A stretch of DNA of 64,000 bases from Kappaphycus alvarezii. Lineage: Eukaryota > Rhodophyta > Florideophyceae > Gigartinales > Solieriaceae. The notes beneath the pieces were generated by a model. The model made no database searches. It was not told the origin of the DNA and was given only the letters and a program-made list of their open reading frames with translations. Shown in pieces: positions 8,611 through 19,683 of this stretch; within the stretch, counting starts at the first letter, position 1; every line of letters starts with the position of its first letter. The position numbers were made by a program, and so were the translations under genes. The stretch spans positions 366,679-430,678 of the forward strand of contig NADL03000072.1 in the NCBI GenBank assembly GCA_002205965.3, written 5' to 3'.

Positions 8611-9300
8611 ATTACCTTGCTCTATTTCAGCAATCTCATTTCACTCCTTTTCCAAGTTCAGATCAGTGTCCGTACTCATTATTTTTACGCTGTAATCATC
8701 AGTGTAGTTTTAAATTTAAATAGACGACCTATTGGCAGAAATACCATCATCACTACTGGAATCAACTTCAGCATTTTCAATTTCATCACTGATTTGTTCA
8801 GTAATGGCTGATACGACAATAGCCATCATACCTTGCTTAGTCCTACAGCATTCATTGCTGACAGCGGCATTGCAAATAATCTATGGGCGGTCTCCAATTT
8901 AATAAAGTACATCAGTTCTTTTTGGTGCATATCCAATTATGCGAAATTCGTCCTGTATATCAACCAATAAAGCCCCCTGTGGACCAAATAAGGTGCTTGT
9001 ACCTTTGATAAAAAAAAAAGAGGTGAGAAAAGACCGACTTAGAGCTCAAGCGCAACATGCGTGATGCTTAAGACACATTAGTGATTCACCCGTCGCCCGA
9101 CCATGATACCGTTCTAGTACCTCGACGATCTGGAAGGACTAGATCATCACCGAGCAGAAGAGGGACTTTACATTTCTGTATTACATGAACAACCTCGTCA
9201 CCAGGGGTCATATAGGATGTAGTTCCAGGGTACAGCATTAATACATTGTCAAGTAATGCTTCGGAATTTTCATCACTTTAGGTAATTCTTTCTTTTTGTG
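8611..9300. other. No gene recognised
   Basis: The sequence is moderately AT-rich and has no long open frame with recognisable motifs. A poly-A run lies near 9008-9018. I see no LINE or LTR match to the rest of the window. Confidence 0.4.
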
Positions 9301-9309
9301 AAATGGGGG

Positions 9310-9408
9310 GTTAATTTACTGTGGTAGATATGTGGGTTGGTACCCAGTAAATTTGTACCGGAGCGTAGATACCGTATATTGGCCAAGCCATTTGCGACAC
9401 CGTACAAT
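9310..9408. repeat. 100-base dispersed repeat with a stem-loop
   Basis: This block recurs almost unchanged at 45013-45112. Its first half can fold on itself: tttactg near the start pairs with cagtaaa about 25 bases later, and ggtaccc is palindromic. It is unassigned; it could be the end of a small transposon or of another LINE family. Confidence 0.6.
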
Positions 9409-9437
9409 GCATCGAAAACTGTAGATGGCACTCCAAT

Positions 9438-9680
9438 CTACCAGAAGGTGGAGGGGAGGCCAGCCAGCAAACAAGCGGCATTGGAGGTTACTGTCAATGC
9501 TGAGTGCCGCTGTAAAAGAATGCATCTAACCTTCGAAAACCGTTCCATTGCGCGAGTGGCAACAGTTCTCGCGAGTTCCTTGACGACGGAGAACGCCGCC
9601 GGATGCCATCCTCCAAGCGTTGAGATGGGAACAGGAACCAGCCTCTTTCTCTGTAATTCTTGCATTCCCAGACGTAGCAT
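9438..9680 (-). pseudogene. LINE-A-like C-terminal fragment
   Basis: Eighty residues match the end of the LINE-A protein: KRLVPVPISTLGGWHP, then a diverged helix, then a SNAACLLAGL ending. It is more diverged than the other LINE-A copies and lacks the endonuclease core. The standard LINE-A 3' UTR is not visible beside it. Confidence 0.65.
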
Positions 9681-10510
9681 GTGCAGTTGCAGCTCGATTC
9701 TTCATTTTTACGATTTTCCTTGATTTTCCTTTTTTTCAGAACTCTTCTGTACATTAACGGAACCTCTGCCTGAAACTTGGGGACCAAAATTACACCCACT
9801 TTTGAAGTTGCGAACAAGCTCATCTGACAAATGCAACTTCTTCCTGGGGTTCGACGGTCAGGCTATACCAGTTCACTTTTCTTCCATCTCCAACTGGTTC
9901 GGACACGTTTGTACCTGAGTTTTTTTCAGTACAGGGGCTTTGGCAGCTGGAGCTTTGACCGCTTGTAGATACGGGGCCAGTGCTGGAAGGCTCCGCCGTT
10001 TCTTACTGACATACTTCCTTCCTAGCAATTCCTTTGGGCACGCATCACGCTCATTACCTCTATCTCCACCCGAGGTACGGAAGTTCTCTACCACTCTGTC
10101 TATCCGCCCCCGTCGGAGCCTTGCCACAGCTCTCGAGGGATTTCTCACCCGGATCGGCCCGTTCCACACCTTGGTCACGCTGCCCTACCTCCAGCTCAAA
10201 TCGAGATCGATTCGTATCGGCGTGATCTCCCAGGAGATCATTAAAATTTCGAAATTTTTGGCTGAATATAACCCTTCGAAAAATAAAGTTTGCACGCCGT
10301 AACATTGCTGGCACCAAATCGTCGATTGGAGACTGCTTCCCCCATTATAAGAATACCTGTTTAACGAACCCGCGGTTCAGAGGCTGTTTGTTGGCACTGG
10401 AGGGTCATTGCGGACTATAATAACGAAGACGGTCGGCTGGCTGTCTGGTTAGGAGGTATAGTCATTCGCAGCCCGACCAGAGAGGAAAAGCAGCAATTAA
10501 TCGCGGAAAG

Positions 10511-11184
10511 TTGGCGGAGGAACAGTTTTTAATCGCTGGCATGGATCACGTTGTCCTGGAGCACATTCCTTTGGAGGAGGTCGACTTCATTACACCGGTA
10601 CCGGTTTCAGATGACCCAGCTCCCGCACCTCCAAACCAGAGGCCCGACATCGCGTCTCAAACCCCCGATCTTTCTGAACAGTCTCTGCCATCTCTAAAAG
10701 AGATCTTCACAACTCACACCCAGTCATGTCGCATATACCGACCAAGTTCCGTGGTTGTCTAGCAGAGACGTATGCAAAGTCGATGGACGATGCAGTGAAC
10801 GCTTGTCTTGCTGATAATTCACGCAACTCAGGCGCTCACAAAATATTTCTGTTCCCAGCAGTAATGCTCACGAACATTCACTCGTCAGATTCCTGCTCCA
10901 GTGAATACCGGTGGCACTCTATTACGGACAAAATGAGGGAAAGAATAGATTTATGGAACGCGGGGCACTTCAGAACACTATGGGCGCAAGCACTCGACCA
11001 GCCCAACACCGCACCGCACGAGCTCGCGTCCACTTCGGACCAGCAACAGGCCAATGTAAAACGGGCGACAAAACTGGCCAAAGAAGGTGCATACGGAAAG
11101 GCTGCACAAGTTTTGCGCTCGCTAGGTGTTCTATCAGCTACCAGTGATGTAATCGATGCCCTTATCGATAAACATCCCCAGTAG
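10511..11184 (+). pseudogene. LINE-A N-terminal region
   Basis: Two overlapping frames, 10511-10762 and 10726-11184, encode the N-terminal part of the LINE-A protein: a Pro-rich stretch (PVPVSDDPAPAPPNQRPDI), KIFLFPAVMLTNIHSSDSC, KMRERIDLWNAGHFRTLWAQ, and TKLAKEGAYGKAAQVLRSLG. The last pattern is a helical region that precedes the RT in many RLE LINEs. A one-base shift separates the frames near 10735. The same segment lies at 50457-51265 on the other strand. Confidence 0.75.
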
Positions 11185-11231
11185 GCCCCGATGAAACAAC
11201 TCCAGTGAGGGGAACATCTTCTACCAACTAC

Positions 11232-12170
11232 AGTTTCCGACGGCTCACTGAGGGTACTTCCGTCCTGAACGCCCCGTCGGTACTAAGGAATACACCACAC
11301 GGTCCTTTACGAACCATGTCTCATCCCTCAGACCATTCTCGAGACCATTGCTGACCTTGAGAATAGGCAAGTGGCATTCCAGCTACTGCGCAACTGTTTC
11401 GGCGTTTGCAAAGTAGGCTATTTTTGCGGTTAGTGCCCCGTCTTGCACCGGAGAAGGAGGGAAGAGTTCGACAGGATGATGGAGGACTGTGTTCGAAATT
11501 GGCAGGGGGAGTACTGGATTCGGAAGTATTCCGAGAACTCCAGCTGCCGGTCACACAAAGGACAAGAAAAAACCATCTCTTGGAATCGGACTCACCTCCG
11601 CGAAGAACATCGCGGCTGCGGCGTTCTTGGCTTCTAGCTCATCATCTAGCAAGCTTTGCAAGACCTTGCTCCCAACGCCTATTAAGGAACTAGGAACATA
11701 CGAAGCAGCCGCAGATGCCCATCGGAGATGGTCGACCTCTTGCCTGCCGTCTAGGATTATCCCGTTCAGCGTAATTTGCTCGCAAAAAACACCATCGCAA
11801 AAGACGCTGACGGACGCAATCCATGAAGCAGTGCAAGAACGAATTCCTCTTGGGGATTCGAGGAGGCAGGCGTTTCGCGCGTCTATGGCCCTCCCGGGAG
11901 CCAAGGAATGGGTGTATTGTCCCCATGCCCCGGACTACAGACAAGCATTGACCCTCGAGAATTCTCGGTGTGGCTTCAATACTACTGTCAAGTCCCACTT
12001 TTTCACCTGGCACGCCATGCCGAGAAGGAATTGCCCGGACACACTCGATGTACATGGCGATCATCTGATGCACTGCCTGCATGGAGCCCAAAGGATCAAC
12101 CGACACGATCGCCAAGTAACCCTTCTCGCGAAAGACCTGGCAAGAGCTGCTCGTCATCCTGTTGTAGAGC
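11232..12170 (+). pseudogene. LINE-A thumb and zinc-knuckle region
   Basis: The sequence encodes the region after the RT palm, in several frames: QVAFQLLRNCFGVCK, then KKPSLGIGLTSAKNIAAAAF, then the zinc-knuckle stretch with VHGDHLMHC. The longest frame is 11489-12265, whose end already runs into the Gypsy-A LTR. The host LINE is cut at gttgtagagc, where Gypsy-A made its target duplication. Confidence 0.8.
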
Positions 12171-12930
12171 TGATAGGGGTAAATCGTCCGGAGAAGAGAT
12201 ACTTAGAACAACTACCCAAGACGGAGGTGTTGCGAGCGACAAAAGTGCTACCGTGGTATAGTTGAACAAATAAAAAGGAGTGTATATGGGAGAGAGTTGA
12301 GAGGGCTTCAAGCAAGTATAGAAGGGGCACGGTCTACCACCTATGCTTAGTGACTAAGGTAAAATAAATGCTTCTTGGGTCTGAAGTTGATTCTCTGCGA
12401 CTTGCTTAGGAAAAAGTTTTCTTGGGTTTGAAGTTGACTCTCAACTTCCTACTACTCGGAGCTTGACCTGAATTGTCTGCCAACTTGCTTGACCTCCACT
12501 AGAGGAAGCAGTTTACTCGGCTTATATAGACTTTTGGCTATCCTAAAAGTCTTCAAACAAACAGACTAATAACCATAAAATGCATTCACGGGAATCGTGT
12601 GAACCAGAGAGACCATTAGAAGATATTTCCTCAAGGTAAATATCTAGGTGCCATACCCATGCCAGCCACCATCGGCCAGGGGTGGGAATTGATGTGGCCA
12701 TTATATAGACCTTTCAGAGTCACTCGTAGTATCACCCCAACCTAGAACTGTACTGACATCCACTATGACAGCGTGTCCTAAAATAAAATCAACCGATGAA
12801 TTTGCCACACTCACCCAAATTAAAAATATCTTGCAAATTCAAAAACTGTAAAAAATATCTTCCAGTTCCAATACTGTATACAATTATGGTCCTCATCTAG
12901 ATTTTTTCGTGTGCGAATTTGTGCACATCA
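12171..12930 (-). repeat. Gypsy-A 3' LTR
   Basis: This is the downstream LTR in element orientation. It contains two TATA-like sites, tctatataatgg in the middle and tctatataagcc further on. It lacks the acidic ORF present in the solo LTR at 36850-38219, although head and tail are alike. Confidence 0.92.
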
Positions 12931-12941
12931 GCCCTCCCGCT
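12931..12941 (-). other. Gypsy-A polypurine tract
   Basis: Read on the minus strand, GCGGGAGGGC abuts the 3' LTR, in the position of the plus-strand primer. The stop codon of accessory ORF A overlaps its far edge. Confidence 0.6.
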
Positions 12942-13381
12942 CAAGACGAACGTCCCGGCTCGTTCTCAATGCTCTGTTGTTCTTGTGGGAGTTCTATCCA
13001 TTCATCAGGGAGAGTATAGGGTTCACTATAAGGATATGGTAGTAGCTCATTTCCAATATGATGAGAGAGTGTGTACCGTGCGATGACCGGCTCATCTCCT
13101 TGGTCAAGAGTTTCGTAGATTCGGCGTATGGTTTCATAGTGTTCTCTAATGAGCTCCTCCCGTTTCACTTCTCCAAACCTTCCAAATGTGAGGTAGTAAA
13201 CGTAGTATGCAAACTTTTCTGGCAACGGGTCCAGAAACGGGTATCTGAAGGAGAAAAAAACTCGCAACATAAGGACTGAGTCCTCACGAGTAAGGTGCGC
13301 CCCGTGAATGGTCTGGAAGCACATGCAAATACTAATGGCAAAAAAGGAAATTACTTCTGCTTCTCGAGGGTCCTCTGTCAT
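12941..13381 (-). CDS. Gypsy-A accessory protein A (unknown)
   Basis: This is a 146-residue intact frame after pol, ending at the polypurine tract, so it occupies the env position. I do not recognise the family. Landmarks are a short hydrophobic stretch (VISFFAISICMCF) at residues 10-22, RVFFSFRYPFLDPLPEKFAY, a charged helix (KREELIREHYETIRRIYETL), and a Tyr/Pro-rich motif (LLPYPYSEPYTLP). A clearly related ORF, accessory B, lies directly upstream. There is no signal peptide of normal length and no retroviral Env landmark such as a furin site, so calling it Env is not supported. The start is the first ATG; an earlier non-ATG start in the same frame is possible. Confidence 0.65.
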   Translation of the reverse strand: MTEDPREAEVISFFAISICMCFQTIHGAHLTREDSVLMLRVFFSFRYPFLDPLPEKFAYYVYYLTFGRFGEVKREELIREHYETIRRIYETLDQGDEPVIARYTLSHHIGNELLPYPYSEPYTLPDEWIELPQEQQSIENEPGRSS

Positions 13382-13439
13382 TTCGCGAAGCCAACGTCTA
13401 ATTGGTAGCCGTCCAATAATTAAGGATGCATAGTTTCCC

Positions 13440-14020
13440 CTGGGAGACTAGGCGGTGTTTGAGGCGATCTTCTTGGCGATCTTCCTCGCTGCTCCCGACG
13501 CCTTGCCCTCTTCGATGATCCGCCCGATCACTTGATGGTCCAGCTCGTATCATCATCACGGCCTCGGGAGGATCCTGGTCTTCGGCTGAGGTGTTTCTGA
13601 GCGGAGCAACGTAAGGTTCCCATAGAGGATATGGGACCAGTCGATATTCCATATCAGGGGGCAAGCTGTAACCTCTCAGTCGCACATCTTGGTTGTTCTT
13701 GAGAAATACGTAAACTGGACGGATAATGTTCAGATATGTTTGCGACAAGTCTCCGATAGCTACCATTCCATACCTCCTATAGAGTAATGATATATGACTT
13801 CCACAAACTCTGGACCTGCTTCCGTGAACCTTCCGTTTTGGAATGAGAATAGAACTCTGATCAATAGTCGGAAATCTTCTTGAGGTAGCAATGGTCCGTT
13901 CAACGTACGAAAACATAGGCATATATTAATGTAGAAATGGATGATTACGTGGAGTTCGTAGTAGTCACGCGTAATCGAGATGATCCATTCCCAGGCCCTT
14001 TTTCCTCCCATAGGAATCAT
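13440..14020 (-). pseudogene. Gypsy-A accessory protein B, frameshifted
   Basis: It is encoded by two overlapping frames, 13760-14020 and the frame through 13398-13922. The first begins MIPMGGKRAWEWI and carries INICLCFRTLNGPLLPQEDF and RVLFSFQNGRF. The second continues with RRYGMVAIGDLSQTYLNI, then YRLVPYPLWEPYVAPL. These match accessory A in order (ICMCFQTIHG, RVFFSFRYPF, then LLPYPYSEPYTLP), so A and B arose by tandem duplication. A one-base loss near 13780 breaks B here. It starts within a few bases of the end of pol. The function is unknown. Confidence 0.6.
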
Positions 14021-14023
14021 TCT

Positions 14024-15169
14024 ATAGTTAAAGATGAGTATGCCCGTGGTTGCGCATAGTCCTGTGTGAGAAGGAATTCTTCAGGCCTCTGATGGTAAGG
14101 GACCAGACGACGTGCATGGATGCCCTCCTTGATCTCTTCCCTGAGCTTGAACAGAGCTTATAGCGGGTGTCTTTCCTCCGTGACGACAAGGGTTCGAGTA
14201 CTTTGTTTGGAAGCCGGCCACTTCACAGCCTGCATTGCTTTCCGTGTGCTACAAGTACTTTAGAGCCGACTGAGAAAGTTTGGACTGGAGGCTCTTCATC
14301 CTTATTTCTTGTCTGTGTTAGCGCGCGGTGTGATCTCCAGCTTTCGGTGGCCAGTAGTTCGACCTCTCTACTCTCTTCATCGATAATATTTGTTTCCATA
14401 TCTCTCTGTAACATTCTAGGAGCTCTTCCGTACATTAGCTCAAACGGTGACCGTCCACTTCTTCCTCTTCTTCGACGATAGCCGTATAACACTTTTGGTA
14501 AGGCATCTTCCCACTGGATTTCATTCTCGACATAGTTTTCGATATTGCTCGTTTGATGGTTCCAACCATCCTCTCCGCTTTACCGTTTGACATAGGAGCG
14601 TATGCGAGAACTGTCTTCAGCTGAATCCTTCTTCCAAGAAACGAAGCAGTGAAGTTGCAGTAAAACAAAGGCGTTATCTGAGATGATCCTTTTTGGAAGA
14701 CCAAACGGTTCAATTATTTCTTTTTCGATGAATCTCAGGACCACTTCAGCATTGGCCTCCTCAACTGCAACTGCTATTGGCCATCCAGTAAGATGTTCCA
14801 CCCCTATAAGGAGGTATTTGTTTCCGGAAGAGGTTTCCTTGAATGGGCCGGCAAAGTCAATTGAGAAGGTTTCAAAGAGACGGAAACTGGAAAGCTAGAG
14901 TTGTCTTATACTTTCGTATGGAGTGAATTTTTGACAGTTGTCGCAGCTTTTCACGAAATTATAGACGTCCTTATGGATACTGGGCCACCAGAATCTCTCA
15001 GTAACGAATTTTTGGTTGTTTCGAGATCCCAATGCCCTAACTCATCATGAAAAGTCCTCAAGATCTTCATTCTTTCTTTCAAAGGGGCCACTAGTCGAGG
15101 ACCGGCTTTCGTGTGTCGGAAGAGTTTCCCATTCCAAATGTAAAAGCCTTTTGATTCCTGCGTACCCAA
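14024..15169 (-). pseudogene. Gypsy-A integrase
   Basis: The zinc-binding region shows HDELGHWDLETTKNSLLR and, in another frame at about 14920-14960, SCDNCQKF. The catalytic residues appear in SIDFAGPF (about 14840), ISDNAF and APMSNGKAERMVGTIKRAI, a D,D,E set. The end reads LREEIKEGIHARRLVPYHQR, like the usual end of gypsy integrases, and stops near 14025. At least four frame changes interrupt it, so it is inactive as assembled. Confidence 0.85.
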
Positions 15170-15178
15170 TTTCTGTGT

Positions 15179-16760
15179 TCAATCAACCTTTCTCATTTCT
15201 AGTCCATCCAGGAATTTAATTAGTCCGTCAATATTAGCTTCGTACTCGTTATTGTTCGGCACTTGCACCTCGGCAACTCCGACGATGTTCTCGGAAGCTT
15301 TTTCATTTGGAATCAGTGGATCCCTCAAGCGGGATAGGTAGTCGGCAGGCTGATTATTGCGTCCGGGCCTATACACAATTTCAAACCGATATTCTGCGAA
15401 AATGTCGAGCCATCGGGCCAAGCGGTGATGTACATCTTTCTTTTGGAATGCTGTCTTAAGTGCCTGGTGATCAGTTATCAAGACAAATTTCTCGAGTGAT
15501 AAAAGGTATACGCGAAACTTTTTCAGTGCGAAGACAACAGCGAGCGCTTCTTTTCGCAGACTGAGTATCTCTTTCCGCATCATTCAGAGTGCGACTTGCG
15601 AATTGAACCGGGTGTAGTCTTCCGTTTTCATCTTTTTGGGACAAAACGGCACCCAAAGACCGTTCTGAGGCATCTGTCTCCACAACAAATGGTCTCTTGA
15701 AATCTGGATACATGAGCACTGGGGGACACATAGCTTATCTTTAAGCTCTTCAAATGCGGTTTGCATTTCCTTGTTCCATAAAAATTTTCCGTTCTTTGTT
15801 GTGCTGGCATGTAACGGTGCTGCAGTCTTGGCGAAATCTTTGATAAATCTCCTGTAATATGAGGCCAGTCCTAAGAAGCTTCGAACCTCCGTCTTTGAAG
15901 CGGGCCTTGGTGCCAACTTGATTTTTTTCGTTTTCTCTGGATCCACTTTAATTCCCTCTTGATCGACGATATGACCGAGTAATTGGATAGACGTTTTCGC
16001 AAAGAAGCATTTGCTTAACTTAATTTTCAGGCTGTACGCAGCTATTTTCTCCACCACAGTCTTGACATGCGATATGTGCTGATCCAAGGTTTTTGAGAAT
16101 ATCACTACATCATCGATATAAACTCTTGCAAATGGAAGTCCTTTCAAAACCTCGTTCATCATTCTTTGGAATGTAGCTGGGGCATTCATGAGACCAAAAG
16201 GCATCACTTCGAACCTGAATGTACCGGCTTTGCTGGTAAAAGTTGTTTTTTCCTTGCATTTTTCATCCAATGGAATCTGCCAATAACCAGTGTAAAGATC
16301 AATTGAGGTGAAGTATCTCCCGTCCTTCAAGTCCTCGAGGATTTCCTCCATATTCGGAATCGGAAATCGATCGGGTATCATTCTCTGGTTCAGTTGTCGG
16401 TAATCGACGCAAAAAGCAGCTTTCCATCCTTCTTTGGTGCGACCACAACTGGAAATGACCATGGGGATGAAACTGGCCGAATATATCATTTTCCAGCATA
16501 CTTGTAACATTCTCTGAGATAAATTGGTCATATTTTGGCGGTTGACGTCTAGGCCTGTGGTAAATTGGTTGAGTATCGGTAAGTTCAAATGAGTGAGTGA
16601 CCGGTACACTTGCTTGTCTTAAATCGAAACGCTCCATGCAATTACTTCGGAAGATGTTAACATGTCGGATATTATCATTGAGGCGGGGCTGGAAGGTGCT
16701 GTACTTTTTCTTGAATTTCTCCAATTTGGCGCTGGTCCTTTTCTGATCCTCACCCTCCAA
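15179..16760 (-). pseudogene. Gypsy-A reverse transcriptase and RNase H
   Basis: The longest frame (15584-16609) holds RT: FTSIDLYTGYWQIPLDEKC, FGLMNAPATFQRMMNEVL and the active site YIDDVVIFS, then FLGLASYYRRFIKDFAKTA. The N-terminal part (SFELTDTQPIYHRPRRQPP) is in the next frame, up to 16760. RNase H lies in 15179-15731 (VVETDASERSLGAVLSQ, then VLITDHQALKTAF and YRPGRNNQPADYLSRL). The order RT, RNase H, integrase is diagnostic of Ty3/gypsy. Two or three single-base shifts break the frame. Confidence 0.9.
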
Positions 16761-17099
16761 ATTTTTGAAGGACCTCTTCCGGCGTGCTCACATCTTCAGA
16801 TATGGAATTCGATATATTCGTTTTCCGTGCAATTGTAATCTTCTTTCATGCCCGAATTCCGTCCTTTGATTCGATATTATCGCAAAAAGAAACACATTCA
16901 GGTGTCAAACCTACCCTAGAATTCCATTCTTCATCTGTTTCAAACCCAGAATCATAATCGTCCCATGTCATGTTCATTGTCCCCCGAGCGTACCCTTTCT
17001 CACTTCCGAAAGTGTTAGTTGGTTCGGAATCTTCGCTGTCATAGCTAGAAGTGAAATCTTCACTGTCCGTTTCTTAATCTTCCGGATGTGTGCTTTTGT

Positions 17100-17710
17100 C
17101 GAAATCCAGGGGCATCTTCACGTTCTGCCGTCAACATTAACTGAAACGATTTGGTTGCCCAAGTCAATGCAGGTCCCTAGTCTTTCCATGGTAGGGCAGC
17201 CAATGATTGCATCGAAAGGGAGCTCAGGCATGACAAGAAAGTCTAATCAACTTTAGAGTCCCCAAAGAACACGGAAACCTTGTCAACAGTGCCCATGCAT
17301 TTTGATACGGTTCCATCCGCCACAGTTATTCTTCGAGTAGTTGGAATAATTTCAAGACCTAATCTGTCACCAAAGTTTCTGAATAAGGTTTGGAACAGCG
17401 CCCGAATCGAAAAGAGCTTGGGTTTGCATTCCCAATACTTTGACTGGTACTAGTTTAAGACGTCTTGGTGCTGTCGAGGCCGATTGAAGAAACAGTTTCT
17501 TACCCTTAGCGGACTTATTAGACCTGATAATTTTTTTGAGTTCTTTTCTCGCTCCTCTGCGTCGCCCCTCAAAAGTTGACCAAACGTTATCCCAGTTGGG
17601 GCTGATGCAAGCTCAGCCACCAAATTGTACTTCTTCACATATTCTAGTACGTCCTTCGGGATACTCTTAAATTTCTTACTCTTTTCGTCTTCTTGGCCGA
17701 AGTGTCCCAC
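17100..17710 (-). pseudogene. Gypsy-A protease region
   Basis: In a frame through 17383-17430 the translation reads TQALFDSGAVPNLI, with the aspartic protease motif DSGA. Further on come RITVADGTVSKCMGTV and IIGCPTMERLGTCIDLG, the later conserved parts of gypsy proteases. One stop and one shift interrupt it. The preceding frame, 17450-17710, is a Lys-rich linker. Confidence 0.7.
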
Positions 17711-17865
17711 CCTGGAACAACTTGATCAGCCTCTTGGTTCGAGGAGGTACAGGTGCTGGGATATGCTAGCATTCCATAATCTAGCCTAGGTTTTTCGATA
17801 AAACGTTCCCTTCCCCATCCCTTTTTGTCACATTAACTTGACTGATTTCTTCAGCGATGGATACA

Positions 17866-18837
17866 TTACCGGCATCCGTCAACTTGTGATCCTTTCTGTT
17901 TTGTAAGATTTTCATCTCTGGTCCTGACTCGCTCCTTGCGTCCGATAAATTTGCTTTCTGTTGTCTTTAGACCAGCAGTTACTTTCATGATGCCCAATCG
18001 ACCGCACTTTCCACAACGAGTGTTTCTATGTGGATTATCAGGACACCTATTTGCAAAGTGTCCAGGCTTGTGACAGTAGGAACAGACTTCTGCGGCCTTG
18101 GGGGCCCCAGACTGGTTCTTCTTAATGGTAAGAGTAAGGCTTTCCAACTGCGAGGTTATCATGTCAAGTCGATTATCGAATCGGGTTTCCAACCTTTCTT
18201 CCAAGTTTTTGACATCGCTCCTGACTGATTCCAATGCTGCTGCGCTAGTCGCTGGCCTTTGATAATTCTTTTCAGGATGCACGATCGGCATAGATGTACG
18301 GGTTTCCCTCGGCATTTCACTTAGTGACTGAAACGTCTCCGAATTTTTGACAAATTCTACTATGGTACCCTTCAGTTCATTAAAAGTGTGAGGGCCCTTG
18401 ATGAGGAGGAAATCGGAGAGCCGCTTATCCCCCATCGCCGCCTTACGCAGCATTCCGTACTTGGCTTGGGCGTTGAACCCAGCCTTTTCATAGAGATCAC
18501 ACAAGTATACCAATGAGCTTAACAAATCGTCGAAGTTGAGCCGGGCCTCTATGGCGGTACGAATCATCTCATCTGGTTCTACCTCCTTAGCATATTCTTT
18601 CACAAGCCACTCACATACCTCACCGAAGTTACGCCCATTCCCGTTAAGAGACCACCCGTTGATAAACTTGGCCTTATATTTGTGCTTTGCGTCACCATGA
18701 AGATAGGCGAAGATACTTTCGGCCTTCTCTTCATCGCTCTTCTCACGCATCACAACGTTGACATATGTATAGAGAAACTCCTCAACGTCTTCATTCTTGC
18801 CCCCTGTGAACGTTATACGAGCAGCGTTGAGATCCAT
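17866..18837 (-). CDS. Gypsy-A Gag
   Basis: This is a 323-residue Gag with a helical capsid-like body (residues 1-170), a coiled-coil-like stretch (NLEERLETRFDNRLDMI) near residues 212-230, and a CCHC knuckle CSYCHKPGHFANRC near residue 252. A second knuckle starts CGKCGRLG but is lost to a frameshift at about 17985, so the last 40 or so residues are probably not native. The start at 18837 is the first ATG after the primer-binding site, with a leader of about 75 bases. Confidence 0.85.
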   Translation of the reverse strand: MDLNAARITFTGGKNEDVEEFLYTYVNVVMREKSDEEKAESIFAYLHGDAKHKYKAKFINGWSLNGNGRNFGEVCEWLVKEYAKEVEPDEMIRTAIEARLNFDDLLSSLVYLCDLYEKAGFNAQAKYGMLRKAAMGDKRLSDFLLIKGPHTFNELKGTIVEFVKNSETFQSLSEMPRETRTSMPIVHPEKNYQRPATSAAALESVRSDVKNLEERLETRFDNRLDMITSQLESLTLTIKKNQSGAPKAAEVCSYCHKPGHFANRCPDNPHRNTRCGKCGRLGIMKVTAGLKTTESKFIGRKERVRTRDENLTKQKGSQVDGCR

Positions 18838-18909
18838 GATTACAGAAAAGAAATCCCCTCGAATGGTTCCCTAAGACTGCTCAACTCGAATACCTCGGGT
18901 GCAACCCCT

Positions 18910-18923
18910 CCACAAGAGTACCA
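18910..18923 (-). other. Gypsy-A primer-binding site
   Basis: Read on the minus strand, TGGTACTCTTGTGG begins two bases after the 5' LTR. The leading TGG pairs with a tRNA 3' CCA, which is ordinary LTR-element priming and unlike the half-tRNA priming of the copia elements here. I cannot assign the tRNA. Confidence 0.6.
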
Positions 18924-18925
18924 AA

Positions 18926-19683
18926 TGATAGGGGTAAATCGTCGGAGAAGAGATACTTAGAACCAACTACCCAAGACGGAGGTGTTGCGAGCGACAAAGT
19001 GCTACCGTGGTAGTTTGAACAAATAAAAGGAGTGTATATGGGAAGATTGAAGGGCTACAAGCAAGTATAAAAGGGGCAGGGTCTACCACCTATGCTTAGT
19101 GACTAGGGTAAATTAAATGCTTCTTGGGTCTGAAGTTGATTCTCTGCGACTTGCTTAGGAAAAAGTTTTCTTGGGTTTGAAGTTGACTCTCAACTTCCTA
19201 CTACTCGGAGCTTGACCTGAAGTTGTCTGCCAACTTGCTTGACCTCCACTAGAGGAAGCAGTTTACTCGGCTTATATAGACTTTTGGCTATCCTAAAAGT
19301 CTTCAAACAAACAGACTAATAACCATAAAATGCATTCACGGGAATCGTGTGAACCAGAGAGACCATTAGAAGATATTTCCTCAAGGTAAATATCTAGGTG
19401 CCATACCCATGCCAGCCACCCATCGGCCAGGGTGGGAATTGATGTGGCCATTATATAGACCTTTCAGAGTCACTCGTAGTATCACCCACAACCTAGAACT
19501 GTACTGACATCCACTATGACAGCGTGTCCTAAAATAAAAAATCAACCGATGAATTTGCCACACTCACCCAAATTAAAAATATCTTGCAAATTCAAAAACT
19601 GTAAAAATATCTTCCCAGTTCCAATACTGTATACAATTATGGTCCTCATCTAGATTTTTTCGTGTGCGAATTTGTGCACATCA
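18926..19683 (-). repeat. Gypsy-A 5' LTR
   Basis: The 758-base upstream LTR is nearly the same as 12171-12930. Its right edge abuts AGAGC, the second copy of the target duplication, after which LINE-A resumes. Confidence 0.92.

Larger units (their letters stand above)
12171..19683 (-). mobile_element. Gypsy-A, full-length Ty3/gypsy LTR retrotransposon
   Basis: The element is 7,513 bases long with LTRs of 760 and 758 bases that start TGATGTGC and end CCCTATCA. A perfect target duplication AGAGC lies at 12166-12170 and 19684-19688, inside LINE-A copy 2. On the minus strand the order is gag, protease, RT, RNase H, integrase, which is the Ty3/gypsy order, then two extra related ORFs before the polypurine tract. 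I see no chromodomain. The LTRs differ by a modest number of small indels, so the insertion is fairly young, yet pol is broken in many places. Related solo LTRs occur at 26573-28027 and 36850-38219. Confidence 0.95.

Noticed and set aside
12941..13381. Accessory ORF A as a retroviral Env
   Set aside because: There is no normal signal peptide, transmembrane anchor or cleavage site; position alone is not enough.
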